A stretch of DNA of 64,000 nucleotides from Paenibacillus sp. PL91 (GCF_012935325.2 NZ_JABBYG020000001.1:124001-188000), one strand, 5' to 3'. Counted from the first letter of the stretch, positions 51,568 to 60,555 are shown. The notes: generated by a model from the sequence alone, not told the origin. Translations and numbers: made by a program.

Positions 51568-52158
51568 ATGAGCAATAGTCAGAGTACGAGCGACAAGCTT
51601 CTTTTAGCGGCAATCGATCTCATGGCGGAAAAGGGCTATGATGGGACGACGACCAAAGAGATTGCTGTTGCGGCTGGAGTGAATGAAGTCACGTTATTTC
51701 GCCATTTCGGAACAAAACAGAAGCTGCTTGAATCAGCTTTCCACCGCTATCATTATGCCGAAGAAATGACAAAGCTGTTTAGTGACGGACTGGCAGGAGA
51801 ACTGCATTCCGACTTGCTCTTAATCAGCCGAACGTATCAAAAGATAATGAGGCGGAACAGAAAGCTGTTTTTAATTTCTCATAGAGGCAGCAGCACACTC
51901 CCTCCGGAGGTTTATCAAGAAGCTGGGAGGCATCCTCAGCACCTAAAAAAACTTTTAACGAATTATTTGGCTGCTATGTCAGAGCAAGACAAGGCAATGA
52001 CGCCGAAGCCAGAGATGGAAGCTATGTCTTTCATGTGGATGAATTACGGCGCGTTTATCAGTACGTACTTAAGCGCCAAAGAGCCAGTACCAGAAGATGC
52101 GTTAGACGAGTTTATTGAGGAAAGCGTACGGTTATTCGCTAGGGCTTTAACCCCCTAG
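51568..52158 (+). CDS. TetR/AcrR-family transcriptional repressor
   Basis: A 196-residue regulator with the N-terminal TetR helix-turn-helix (LLLAAIDLMAEKGYDGTTTK, EIAVAAGVNEVTLFRHF) and a helical ligand domain (residues ~60-196) that is hydrophobic with several aromatic residues. Ribosome site AAGAAGGG at 8 nt. The product is likely to repress its own promoter and the downstream MFS pump (two near-identical palindromes). A terminator overlaps its stop codon, so the pump is separately promoted. Confidence 0.92.
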   Translation: MSNSQSTSDKLLLAAIDLMAEKGYDGTTTKEIAVAAGVNEVTLFRHFGTKQKLLESAFHRYHYAEEMTKLFSDGLAGELHSDLLLISRTYQKIMRRNRKLFLISHRGSSTLPPEVYQEAGRHPQHLKKLLTNYLAAMSEQDKAMTPKPEMEAMSFMWMNYGAFISTYLSAKEPVPEDALDEFIEESVRLFARALTP

Positions 52159-52167
52159 CTTTTTTTA
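52138..52167 (+). terminator. Terminator overlapping the end of the tetR gene
   Basis: Stem GCTAGGG / CCCTAGC with an 8-nt loop and T7, built into the last codons and stop of the TetR gene. Confidence 0.8.
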
Positions 52168-52174
52168 TAGCATG

Positions 52175-52196
52175 AATGCAAGTATGTACTTGCACA
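52175..52196. promoter_or_regulatory. TetR operator 2, upstream of the MFS gene
   Basis: AATGCAAGTA-TG-TACTTGCACA; the inner 18 bp (TGCAAGTA-TG-TACTTGCA) form a perfect palindrome. It lies 24-45 nt before the MFS start codon. Confidence 0.85.
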
Positions 52197-52219
52197 CATT
52201 TGATAAGGAGTGATTGTCT

Positions 52220-53596
52220 ATGTTTTCTGATTCACGTCAGCCAAAAGGTCTGATCTTAATGCGCTTAATGATGTTCACCGTAATGATGTCTTCGATGAGC
52301 GCGCTTATGTTTAACGTGGTGCTTCCGCAAATCAGCAAGGAGTTTCATCTTACCCTTGCGGAGGTGAGCTGGCTATCTTCTGCCTATACGCTTATCTATG
52401 CGTTTGGGACGGTGACTTATGGGAAACTAGCTGACCGATTCCAACTGAAGAGCATACTGACGTTTGGTCTGACGTTGTTTGCCGTTGGTTCGCTAATCGG
52501 ACTCGTTTCCCAAACATTCTGGTTTGCGCTGCTCGGAAGGTGTATACAATCAGCTGGTGCTGCGGCAGTTCCTGCCGTTGCACTCATTATCCCAGTAAGG
52601 TACTTTTCCCCTGAGAAGAGAGGCTCCGCCTTAAGCATGACTGCTATCGGGATAGCGCTCGGAAGCGCCCTTGCGCCTGTCGTTTCCGCGCTTGTCGTCA
52701 GCTTTGCGAGCTGGCGCTTTCTATTTTTGCCTTCGCTGTTGATCCTGCTGTTGCTTCCATTGTATCGAAAATATTTGGAGCATGAGCAAAAAGAAGCTCC
52801 GCGAAAATTTGACTGGCTTGGTGGCAGCTTGCTCGCTGTATCCGTTACGCTGATTCTACTAGGGGCTACGAATCGAGCCTGGTTGTATGTGGTTTTCGGA
52901 TTAGCGGCATTGACGCTCTTCATCGTAACAATCCGAAATACAACAGATGCTTTTATTCATCCCCAATTGTTTCAAAATAAAAGGTATTCCATCGGACTAG
53001 CGCTTTCATTTCTCATCAGCGGCATTGGCATATCTTTATATTTTTTAACTCCAATTCTGTTTTCGGAAGTGCATCAGCTAAGCTCCAATTGGATCGGATT
53101 CGCCATGGTCCCAGCAGCGGCAGCCTCCGCCATTCTAGGTAGGAAAGGCGGGAAGCTAGCGGATTTGAAGGGGAATTCCTATTTATTCTCGGCAGCATCC
53201 GGTTTATTAATAACTTGTTTTGCCTTATTGTCTATCTTTACAGGAATTTTGCCGCTTTGGATTTCATTCTTTTTGATTTTCGGAAACGTGGGCCAATCTT
53301 TCTTGCAGATCGCAATGTCCAATTCCATTTCAAGATCATTGCCCAAAGATCAGATTGGAGTGGGCATGGGGCTTTTCTCGATGATCAGCTTTATTGCGCA
53401 AGGAATAGCTGCCGGCGTGTACGGTATTATAGCGGAACAAGGTTCATCCGTTCATTGGAATCCGTTAAATGTCGGAACAAGCGGTCACTTGTTCAGCAAT
53501 ATTTATTTCGTTCTCGCCATACTCCATGTTGGAATTCTGTTGCTCTACCGCACACAGTTCCTTACCGTTAAGCCAAGCATTTCAATAGAACGATAA
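52220..53596 (+). CDS. MFS drug efflux transporter (Tet(L)-like, DHA type)
   Basis: A 458-residue pump with 12-14 helices. The first half has SSAYTLIYAFGTVTYGKLAD (loop 2-3) and the motif C region ALGSALAPVVSALV; RCIQSAGAAAVPAVA and YFSPEKRGSALSM fit the Tet(L)/QacA-like DHA efflux family. The substrate is unknown; a lipophilic drug or similar is expected. ATG 52220 has AAGGAG 9 nt upstream. It is controlled by the adjacent TetR repressor through a palindromic operator. Confidence 0.88.
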   Translation: MFSDSRQPKGLILMRLMMFTVMMSSMSALMFNVVLPQISKEFHLTLAEVSWLSSAYTLIYAFGTVTYGKLADRFQLKSILTFGLTLFAVGSLIGLVSQTFWFALLGRCIQSAGAAAVPAVALIIPVRYFSPEKRGSALSMTAIGIALGSALAPVVSALVVSFASWRFLFLPSLLILLLLPLYRKYLEHEQKEAPRKFDWLGGSLLAVSVTLILLGATNRAWLYVVFGLAALTLFIVTIRNTTDAFIHPQLFQNKRYSIGLALSFLISGIGISLYFLTPILFSEVHQLSSNWIGFAMVPAAAASAILGRKGGKLADLKGNSYLFSAASGLLITCFALLSIFTGILPLWISFFLIFGNVGQSFLQIAMSNSISRSLPKDQIGVGMGLFSMISFIAQGIAAGVYGIIAEQGSSVHWNPLNVGTSGHLFSNIYFVLAILHVGILLLYRTQFLTVKPSISIER

Positions 53597-53762
53597 GCCC
53601 AAACGATTAAATTAGTCCTTTTTTTGCATCAACAAATTGTTGTGAAAATGGTAAAGGTTAACGTTTACGCGAGAACATATGTACGCTATATTTGTTTATA
53701 CTTGAATTACATGAATATACTCAAAGGTTCGATTAATTGAAAAATGTAAAGGAGTGTTCATC

Positions 53763-54233
53763 ATTAACGGAATAGACCTGCTTATCTTAAACCTGGAAGA
53801 GGTAAGACGCAGAAGTATTAAAGTATGGAGCGGTATTCCTGAAAATATGCTGGATTGGAAGCCGGATGCACAAGCCTTAAGCATAAAAGAAATGATCCGG
53901 CACGTACTGGAAAGCGAGCACTATTACTATCTTGCCATACTTAACCGCGGAAGCTTGCTTTCATACGATTCTCCTTTTGAAAATAGGGTGTTTTCTTCTT
54001 TAGAAGATGAACTGAATTTTGCGAAAATGTATAGGGAACTATTTTTAAATACCGTAAAGTCGTTCACCCAAGAGGACTTGTCAAATGTTAAAATTGATCG
54101 AAGCGATGTAGGCTATGTTCGGAATTTAGGCGATATGTTAATGAGGATTGCTTATCACGAATCCGTACACACGGGGCAACTGCTGGATTATTTGCGAACG
54201 GCAGGCATCGATCGCCCCAAGGTTTGGGACTAG
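53763..54233 (+). CDS. DinB-family protein
   Basis: About 156 residues of four-helix DinB fold. Three putative metal histidines are visible (IRHVLESEH, and HESVHTGQ late in the sequence). The family includes thiol-dependent transferases such as bacillithiol S-transferases, but most members are uncharacterised. The first standard start, GTG 53754, overlaps its own ribosome site (AAAGGAGTG). ATT 53763 at 9 nt from GGAG would give MNGIDLLILNLEE, the expected family N-terminus, so a rare AUU start is possible. The start is therefore provisional. Confidence 0.75.
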   Translation: MNGIDLLILNLEEVRRRSIKVWSGIPENMLDWKPDAQALSIKEMIRHVLESEHYYYLAILNRGSLLSYDSPFENRVFSSLEDELNFAKMYRELFLNTVKSFTQEDLSNVKIDRSDVGYVRNLGDMLMRIAYHESVHTGQLLDYLRTAGIDRPKVWD

Positions 54234-54273
54234 AAATGGTATTAAGAATAGGGGAATATTAAATTAATCATTG

Positions 54274-54300
54274 AGCAAGCGCCGCGGTGCTTGCTTTTTC
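54274..54300 (+). terminator. Terminator of the DinB-family gene
   Basis: Stem AGCAAGC / GCTTGCT with an 8-nt GC loop and TTTTTC tail. Confidence 0.82.
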
Positions 54301-54428
54301 CTTTTTCAGGGGGAAAGCAGGTATTGTATAAAAATTCGTTTTAATGCATAATGATACCGTTGCGAACATTTTGCAGTTAAATAAAAGGATGAAATTGCGC
54401 TGCGATCAAGGTTAGAGGGGGATTTAGG

Positions 54429-55037
54429 ATGAACTTGAAATGTGAATCGGACTTTTTAGATGATTATTTGGCAGAAACCGAAGATATCGATTTTAGCCGC
54501 CCTTCCATGAAGGAAAAATCTTCGGAACTATTTATTGCATCCCATAACGAAAATGATTTTGTGAAGAAGGCTTATGAATTTGTGCGTGACGAAATCGATC
54601 ATTCATGGGATATAAGAAGCTCGCGAATAACTCATAAAGCCTCGGATGTGCTTCTTTATAAAGAAGGCATTTGCTATGCGAAGTCTATTTTATTAGCTGC
54701 TCTGTTAAGGAGCAAAGGGATTCCGACAGGTTTTTGTTATCAAAAGCTTACGTTAGGAGATACACCAGATACAGGGTACTGCATCCATGCCCTAAATGCC
54801 GTCTATATTAATAGCATAGGAAAATGGATACGCTTAGATGCTCGTGGTAATAAAGCTGGTGTAGATGCGGAGTTTTCATTAAGCGAAGAAAAATTGGCTT
54901 TTGCAGTACGGCCGGAATTCAATGAATTGGACTATTCGGAAATATACATATCGCCTCATGCTAAAACGATTGAAGCACTAAAACAAAATACGGATTGTAT
55001 GCAGATGTGCCTTTACGGTTTGCCGACTAGCTTATAA
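54429..55037 (+). CDS. Transglutaminase-like cysteine protease domain protein
   Basis: A 202-residue protein with the complete triad: Cys82 in EGICYAKSILLAALLRSKG, His120 in GYCIHALNAVY, Asp137 in WIRLDARGN. This is the microbial transglutaminase-like fold (peptidase or amidase rather than crosslinker in most bacteria). No signal peptide, so cytoplasmic. GAGGGGGATTTAGG precedes ATG 54429. A terminator follows. Confidence 0.85.
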   Translation: MNLKCESDFLDDYLAETEDIDFSRPSMKEKSSELFIASHNENDFVKKAYEFVRDEIDHSWDIRSSRITHKASDVLLYKEGICYAKSILLAALLRSKGIPTGFCYQKLTLGDTPDTGYCIHALNAVYINSIGKWIRLDARGNKAGVDAEFSLSEEKLAFAVRPEFNELDYSEIYISPHAKTIEALKQNTDCMQMCLYGLPTSL

Positions 55038-55102
55038 CATGAGATGCAATTAAGCTGAATAGGGTCAGACTATATAGCAAACTGCTGCACGCTCTCAACA
55101 CA

Positions 55103-55139
55103 AACCGTGGACATCAATAGCTGTCCGGCGGTTTTTTTC
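55103..55139 (+). terminator. Terminator after the transglutaminase-like gene
   Basis: Stem AACCG + TGGACA / TGTCC + GGCGGTT with one bulge and T7 tail. Confidence 0.75.
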
Positions 55140-55175
55140 TTTCCATTACGTTAACTTTTTGGTATCATCGTAATA

Positions 55176-55199
55176 ACTTATTAAATGCGTTTAATAAGT
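55176..55199. promoter_or_regulatory. Operator of the ROK regulator
   Basis: A perfect 10-bp inverted repeat ACTTATTAAA-TGCG-TTTAATAAGT, 26 nt upstream of the start codon. The size, AT-richness and placement fit a ROK/XylR-type autoregulatory site. Confidence 0.8.
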
Positions 55200-55224
55200 A
55201 TCGCATAATGAGGTGGTGATGAGG

Positions 55225-56256
55225 GTGAATGAGTTGCTTGCAACTCCAAAAGAGATGAAGAAGGTTATTCTTCGCGGCATTCGTGCTGCCCTGCTTGCGC
55301 TTGGGAGTGCAACGAAAGCTGAACTGAGTCACACGCTGGGTATCAGCTTCCCTACCATTAGCAAATTCCTGTCGCAAATGGAAAAGGACGGGGAGCTCAT
55401 TTTAGTTGGTCTAGATGATTCCAGCGGGGGGAGAAGAGCGCAAAGGTATGCTTACAACCCGGAATATATGCTGGGCTTGGCTATTTTTTTAGAAAAGACA
55501 GAAACGAACTATACGATTTTTAATTGTTTAGGAGAAGTGAAAGAACAAAGTTGTACATCAAGTGTCCTAATGAATGATGTTCAAAGCTTAACGAAGCACA
55601 TAGAAGATATCATCGTAAAATATCCAAGGATCAGCTCCTTGGCAATCGGTGTGCCGGGTTCGGTCAATAATGGTCGAATCATTTATATACCAGACTACGA
55701 GCAGTTCCATCATTTCGATTTGAAAGGATACTTCGAGGATCGTTTATCTATCCCTGTCGTCGTAGAGAACGACATGAATGCCGCTGTCCTTGGCTTCAAC
55801 GACAATAAGCAAAACAAAGAACATTCTTCGATGATTTACTTATATTTGGGTCAAAATGGTCCAGGTGCCGGCATTATGATTAATGGAGATGTAGTGCGCG
55901 GAAGCACGTTTTTCTCTGGGGAGGTTTCATTCGTCCCTCAGTATGATAATAGCAATTTTTTGCAAGCCTTAAACGGCGGCAGCGGATCAAAATCCGCGAA
56001 TTTTCGTGAGGAAGAAAGGATCGATGCGATTAGTCGGCTGGTAGCATCGTTTACAGCAATCATAAACCCCCATACTATTATTTTTTGTAACGATGAATTG
56101 AACCAGTCTGTAATTAACCAAATTGCTCTTAGGAGTGCTTCCTATATCCCGGAAGAGCATCTTCCGGCGCTTACAGCAAGCAATTGGAAAAATGATTATT
56201 TGTATGGATTGCAAAAGCTGGGACTTGAACTTATGATTTCTGGCAAAAAAATATAA
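55225..56256 (+). CDS. ROK-family transcriptional repressor without the zinc motif
   Basis: About 343 residues: winged helix (ATKAELSHTLGISFPTISKFL, GRRAQRYAYNP) plus a ROK sugar-kinase-like domain. VENDMNAAV is present, but the usual GE(I/L)GH and CxCGxxGC zinc motifs are absent (SGEVSFVPQ), so it should sense a ligand without catalysis or zinc. GTG 55225 gives the best spacing from AGGTGGTGAT (8 nt); ATG 55219 is an alternative. Followed 26 nt later by a fucose-permease-like MFS gene that it probably controls. Confidence 0.87.
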   Translation: MNELLATPKEMKKVILRGIRAALLALGSATKAELSHTLGISFPTISKFLSQMEKDGELILVGLDDSSGGRRAQRYAYNPEYMLGLAIFLEKTETNYTIFNCLGEVKEQSCTSSVLMNDVQSLTKHIEDIIVKYPRISSLAIGVPGSVNNGRIIYIPDYEQFHHFDLKGYFEDRLSIPVVVENDMNAAVLGFNDNKQNKEHSSMIYLYLGQNGPGAGIMINGDVVRGSTFFSGEVSFVPQYDNSNFLQALNGGSGSKSANFREEERIDAISRLVASFTAIINPHTIIFCNDELNQSVINQIALRSASYIPEEHLPALTASNWKNDYLYGLQKLGLELMISGKKI

Positions 56257-56282
56257 TAGGAGTCAGGAGACTGGGTAACAAA

Positions 56283-57488
56283 ATGGCTACATTCTTTTTA
56301 TTTATCATCTATTTGGCGTTCATCAGCTTGGGATTGCCTGATTCGCTGCTTGGAACCGCATGGCCTGTTATGCAATTGGACTTTGACGTGGCGCTAGAGA
56401 CCGCTGGTTTGCTATTTATGATAATCGCTGCCGGCACAATCGTGTCCAGCTTGGCAAGCGGAGCCGTCATTAATCGTTTTGGAACGGGCAAAGTTACACT
56501 CGTCAGCTGCATCATGACAGCCGGTGCTCTGCTTGGATTCGCCGTTTCTCCATCGCTTGTATGGTTAATGATTTGTGCCATACCGCTTGGCTTAGGCGGA
56601 GGGGCGGTAGATGCTGGTTTAAACAATTACGTTGCTGCCCATTACAAAGCGCATCACATGAGCTGGCTGCATTGTTTCTGGGGAGTCGGAGCGACACTTG
56701 GACCCATTGTTATGGCGCAGTTTATTTCGGGGCAAAACGAATGGAAAGACGGGTACCTGACGGTTGCTGTTATTCAGTTTGCCTTAGTTGTCATTCTTTT
56801 CTTCACGCTGCCTTTATGGAAACGGGTCGCAAAAGGCAGCAGCGCAGCCTCAAGTGAAGGGCCGGAAGCAATAGAAGAAGAAACAAATGAACAATCTTCC
56901 GAAAAGATAAAGCCTTTGCAGATTAAAGGAGTAAAGCTCGCTTTGGTCTCCTTCTTGTTTTATTGCGGCGTCGAGTCAACAATGGGCCTGTGGGGAAGCA
57001 GCTTTCTTGTCAATGTGAAGAATTTGCCTGCTGCGACAGCCGCACAATGGGTATCCCTATTTTACGCTGGCATCACGATCGGCAGGTTGATTACCGGTTT
57101 TATTACATTCAAAATAAACAACCGTATCCTCATTCGCGGAGGGCAAATCACGGCTTTAGTTGGCGCGGCGCTTATGTTCTTGCCGCTGCCGCCTGCTTTC
57201 TCGCTTGCAGGCTTTATGATTGTTGGATTAGGCTTGGCGCCCATTTATCCGTGCATGCTGCATGAAACGCCTGTCCGCTTCGGGAAAACGCACTCCCAGA
57301 CCATTATGGGCTATCAAATGGCTGTGGCCTATACGGGCAGTACGTTTATGCCTCCGGTTCTCGGTTTTCTTGCTTCATATACAACAATCGGAATTTTCCC
57401 GTCGTTTATCGTAGTCTCTGCTATTGTTATGCTATTATTTTCAGAAAGATTGAATGTCTACTTGAAAAGGACGAAGAGTTGGGCATGA
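56283..57488 (+). CDS. Sugar MFS transporter (FucP-like group)
   Basis: A 401-residue permease with twelve helices. GLGGGAVDAGLNNYVA is the first-half signature of the FucP/COG0738 group, and CMLHETPVRFGKTHSQT lies before the last helices. A charged mid-loop (AIEEETNEQSSEKIK) separates the two halves. It should import a sugar in symport with H+. The ROK regulator immediately upstream, 26 nt away, and the palindrome make a compact sugar-sensing and uptake unit. No catabolic enzyme lies downstream. Confidence 0.87.
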   Translation: MATFFLFIIYLAFISLGLPDSLLGTAWPVMQLDFDVALETAGLLFMIIAAGTIVSSLASGAVINRFGTGKVTLVSCIMTAGALLGFAVSPSLVWLMICAIPLGLGGGAVDAGLNNYVAAHYKAHHMSWLHCFWGVGATLGPIVMAQFISGQNEWKDGYLTVAVIQFALVVILFFTLPLWKRVAKGSSAASSEGPEAIEEETNEQSSEKIKPLQIKGVKLALVSFLFYCGVESTMGLWGSSFLVNVKNLPAATAAQWVSLFYAGITIGRLITGFITFKINNRILIRGGQITALVGAALMFLPLPPAFSLAGFMIVGLGLAPIYPCMLHETPVRFGKTHSQTIMGYQMAVAYTGSTFMPPVLGFLASYTTIGIFPSFIVVSAIVMLLFSERLNVYLKRTKSWA

Positions 57489-57564
57489 TCCATGGTCCAT
57501 ATAACGTTATAAATCTATGATCGGGGGGTAAAGAATAATAAACGGTAAGAAGAGGTGACTGCAT

Positions 57565-58281
57565 ATGGAGGTATACTTGCCAATCATTATAAAGCTGATT
57601 ACAGCTTTTGCTGGACTATGGTGTGTGACACGCCTGCTTGGCAAAAGGGAAATCTCCCAGCTTTCTCCTTTTGATTTCATCACATCTATGATTATGGGTG
57701 AAATTGTCGGCAATACGATATACGATGGGCAAGTTTCGGCGTGGATGCTTATTTTCGCGCTGGCGCTTTGGGCAGGGCTCTCTTATTTATTTGAGAAAAT
57801 GATGGAATTCGGCAAACCGCTGCGCAGACAGCTTGAAGGCAAACCTGAGCTTCTGATTGTAAATGGCGAAATTGATATGGAAGCGCTGCGTCGCAATAAC
57901 ATGGCCTTCGACGAGCTTCGCATGATGCTTCGGCAGCGAGATGTCTTCTCTCTGAGCGATGTGGCGTACGCCGTCTACGAGACGAATGGCGCTCTTAGTA
58001 TTTTGAAAAAATCGGTATATGAAGCTGTACAGCGCACAGATCTAAATCTTCAAACCTCCCCAGCATATTTGCCCCACATCATTATTGAGGATGGAGTTCC
58101 GCAATCGAAGGGGCTAGCCGCCATTAACCGCGATGAGAAGTGGCTGCTGCTGGAATTGGAAAAACGCGGTTACCCGGAAATCCAGTCTGTCGCGCTCGCT
58201 GAATGGACGATTGAAGAGGGACTAAAGGCGATTCCACGATTCGATAGAAATGGCGAAACGATAAAACCTCTCCAAATTTAG
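57565..58281 (+). CDS. DUF421 (YetF/YrbG-type) membrane protein
   Basis: A 238-residue protein with three N-terminal membrane helices (residues 5-20, 35-50, 60-77) and a soluble C-terminal domain. GKREISQLSPFDFITSMIMGEIVGN is the family hallmark. Some relatives affect sporulation or spore germination protein maturation; here function is unassigned. A GAGGTG site precedes ATG 57565. Monocistronic. Confidence 0.88.
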   Translation: MEVYLPIIIKLITAFAGLWCVTRLLGKREISQLSPFDFITSMIMGEIVGNTIYDGQVSAWMLIFALALWAGLSYLFEKMMEFGKPLRRQLEGKPELLIVNGEIDMEALRRNNMAFDELRMMLRQRDVFSLSDVAYAVYETNGALSILKKSVYEAVQRTDLNLQTSPAYLPHIIIEDGVPQSKGLAAINRDEKWLLLELEKRGYPEIQSVALAEWTIEEGLKAIPRFDRNGETIKPLQI

Positions 58282-58358
58282 AAAAAATAGAATATGTAAC
58301 ATTATTCTGAGTCATTTCGTTTATTAGAGAAGCGACTATAAGATAGAGGAGTGTTACT

Positions 58359-58679
58359 ATTCGTAAAAACATGGCCATAGCTTTGCCGATTCATTTTGCG
58401 GCATGGCTAATCATACTTTGTTCATTGAAATACGAGCTTAGTTGGTTTTTATTACCGAGTGTAAATAACAATCCGGCGTTTATCACAGTTTCAACGTGGT
58501 TAGTGCAGTCTCTGATTGTTACTTATTTAATTGGTTTTTCGCTATATAAATTAACGATTAGCTCTAAAATCTCCAGAATGGATTGGAAGCTTGTTTCTTC
58601 TCATATTATTATTTCGTTTATACATATTTTATCCGTCAGTGCACTGATATTTATTATGGTAGGCTTTGAAGATTTATAG
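58359..58679 (+). CDS. Three-helix small membrane protein, function unknown
   Basis: About 106 residues, mostly hydrophobic: helices at roughly 6-22, 42-60 and 77-99. The first ATG is at 58371, but it is 16 nt beyond AGAGGAGTG. ATT 58359 lies at 6 nt and would give MRKNMAIALPIH; as for the DinB gene an AUU start is possible. No family recognised. Confidence 0.6.
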   Translation: MRKNMAIALPIHFAAWLIILCSLKYELSWFLLPSVNNNPAFITVSTWLVQSLIVTYLIGFSLYKLTISSKISRMDWKLVSSHIIISFIHILSVSALIFIMVGFEDL

Positions 58680-58741
58680 TGGGGCTTCATTTATAGAGTT
58701 GGGTGAATCTTATCCATTTATTAGATGCTTTACACAAAATA

Positions 58742-58790
58742 AAGAGCAGTCTCCAGAGGTATTCGCTCCTCAGAGACTGCTCTTATTTCA
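58742..58790. terminator. Bidirectional terminator between the small membrane gene and the helicase
   Basis: Stem AAGAGCAGTCTCCAGAGG / CCTCAGAGACTGCTCTT, with T-rich flank on both strands. Confidence 0.88.
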
Positions 58791-58791
58791 C

Positions 58792-60555
58792 TTAGCGATT
58801 GCGTCCGCCGCCGCGTGGTTTATTGGTCGAGCTGCCGCCGCGACCGCCAGCTGGTGAACTGCTGCGCCCACCTGCAGGTGAGCTGCTGCGACCGCCTGAG
58901 GAAGAATTGCCACGCTGACCGCCGCGTCCACCGGTTGCTTTGCCGCGTACAGCTCCGCGCTCGTTGCTTGCTTTGGCATCCTTGCGCCCTGCTTCCCACG
59001 GACTCTCTACCGCGGAAGCGGCGCGGCCTGCAACATGCTCTGCACCGCGGGGGCTTCCAAAGCCCCCGCCGCGGCTTGCGCCGCCGCGAGCTGCATTGTC
59101 GCGATTACCTGTGCGCTCGCCGCCGCGAGGTGCGCTGCCGCTTTCGAACCGCTCACCGCGACGAGCTGCCCAACCGGATGTTTCACCAGCCGTTTCGACA
59201 GCTTCGCCGCGAACTTCTGCCGTTCTTCCGGTACGTTTGCCGGCTGCGGGACGTACGGTCTCGCGCTGGCCTCTGCGTCCGCCTGGCTTAGCGCCCCGAT
59301 CCTGCTGTCCGGAGCGTCCGCCGCGGCGTCCGCCTTCCGCAGGCTTACCGCTGCCGCCGCGAGCGCCGCCTTTGCCAGCAGAACTGCGACCCTTCTCAGG
59401 ACGATCGCCTGACTGTGCACGTACGGTTGTTTCTACGCCTTCGCTGTCAATTGCACGGCGAGGCAGCTTAGCGTTAATGCTTTGCTCTATGAGCAGCAAA
59501 TGGTTCTTGTCATATGGCGTTGCCAGCGTAATCGCAGCGCCTTCTTGTCCTGCACGGCCGGTTCTGCCGATACGGTGAATATAAAGCTCGCCGTCCTGCG
59601 GTACGTCGTAGTTGTACACATGCGTTACACCTTCAACATCAAGGCCGCGTGCAGCAACGTCAGTCGCTACGAGCACTTGAAGACGCGCATCTCTAAAGCG
59701 TTTCATAACCTGCTCGCGCTTCGCTTGCGTCAGATCGCCGTGCAGCTCATCGGATTCAATGCCGATTTCCTGCAGCTCCTTATTCAGCTTCTTCGCGCGA
59801 ACCTTCGTCCGGCAAAAAATAACGGCCAAATACGGCTGATGCTGCTCAAGCAAATGTACAAGCGTTTGCTGCTTGCTGCGATCTGTCGTTTCGTACACAA
59901 TTTGGGTAATGCTATCCAGCGTTACGTTGGTGCTGCGAACGCGAATATCGACTGGCGTTTTCATGTAATCCGCTGCCAATTTGCGAATGGCATCAGGCAT
60001 CGTAGCGGAGAAGAGCATCGTTTGACGAGCCTTCGGCGTTTGCGAGATAATGCTTTCAACATCTGGCAGGAAACCCATGTGAAGCATTTGATCGGCTTCA
60101 TCGAGGACTAGCATTTGCAGCTTGCCTAGGCTAACCGTTTCGCGCTTCATATGGTCGATCAGGCGGCCAGGCGTCGCAACGACGATATGAGGCGAGCGCT
60201 GCAGCTTGCGGATTTGAGCATCGACGTCTTGGCCGCCGTAAGCGGCAAGAACGCTAACGCCTACAGCAGGCACAAGCTTCTTGAGCTCGCTCGTTATTTG
60301 AATGGCAAGCTCCCTTGTCGGTGTTAGAATAAGCGCCTGCACTTGTTCTTTCTCTATATTAATTCGTTGCAAAATAGGCAAAGCAAACGCAATTGTTTTG
60401 CCTGTGCCCGTTTGTGCTTGCGCAATGACATCCTGTCCATTAAGAAGGAGAGGAATAGCTTGCTTTTGAACCGGAGTCGGCTCGGTTATTCCATCTTGAT
60501 GAAGCAATTCGCTTAGCTTGGGGATGATACCCAAAGCGTTAAAGGCGTTTGACAT
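58792..60555 (-). CDS. DEAD-box RNA helicase with a long Gly/Arg-rich tail
   Basis: A 587-residue helicase with [36 protein letters not shown] and [10 protein letters not shown]. The tail after residue ~390 is very long, disordered and Gly/Arg/Ser/Ala rich (RGG-like clusters such as GGRRGG, GARGGSG), more so than in CshA. It should unwind RNA in ribosome assembly or decay. ATG 60555 with AGAGGAAA at 7 nt. The GC-rich repetitive tail produces many spurious open frames on both strands. Confidence 0.93.
   Translation of the reverse strand: MSNAFNALGIIPKLSELLHQDGITEPTPVQKQAIPLLLNGQDVIAQAQTGTGKTIAFALPILQRINIEKEQVQALILTPTRELAIQITSELKKLVPAVGVSVLAAYGGQDVDAQIRKLQRSPHIVVATPGRLIDHMKRETVSLGKLQMLVLDEADQMLHMGFLPDVESIISQTPKARQTMLFSATMPDAIRKLAADYMKTPVDIRVRSTNVTLDSITQIVYETTDRSKQQTLVHLLEQHQPYLAVIFCRTKVRAKKLNKELQEIGIESDELHGDLTQAKREQVMKRFRDARLQVLVATDVAARGLDVEGVTHVYNYDVPQDGELYIHRIGRTGRAGQEGAAITLATPYDKNHLLLIEQSINAKLPRRAIDSEGVETTVRAQSGDRPEKGRSSAGKGGARGGSGKPAEGGRRGGRSGQQDRGAKPGGRRGQRETVRPAAGKRTGRTAEVRGEAVETAGETSGWAARRGERFESGSAPRGGERTGNRDNAARGGASRGGGFGSPRGAEHVAGRAASAVESPWEAGRKDAKASNERGAVRGKATGGRGGQRGNSSSGGRSSSPAGGRSSSPAGGRGGSSTNKPRGGGRNR

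Noticed and set aside
58940..59578. Long plus-strand open frames opposite the second DEAD-box helicase
   Set aside because: They are antisense shadows of the GC-rich repetitive RGG-like tail codons; no ribosome sites and biased low-complexity translations.
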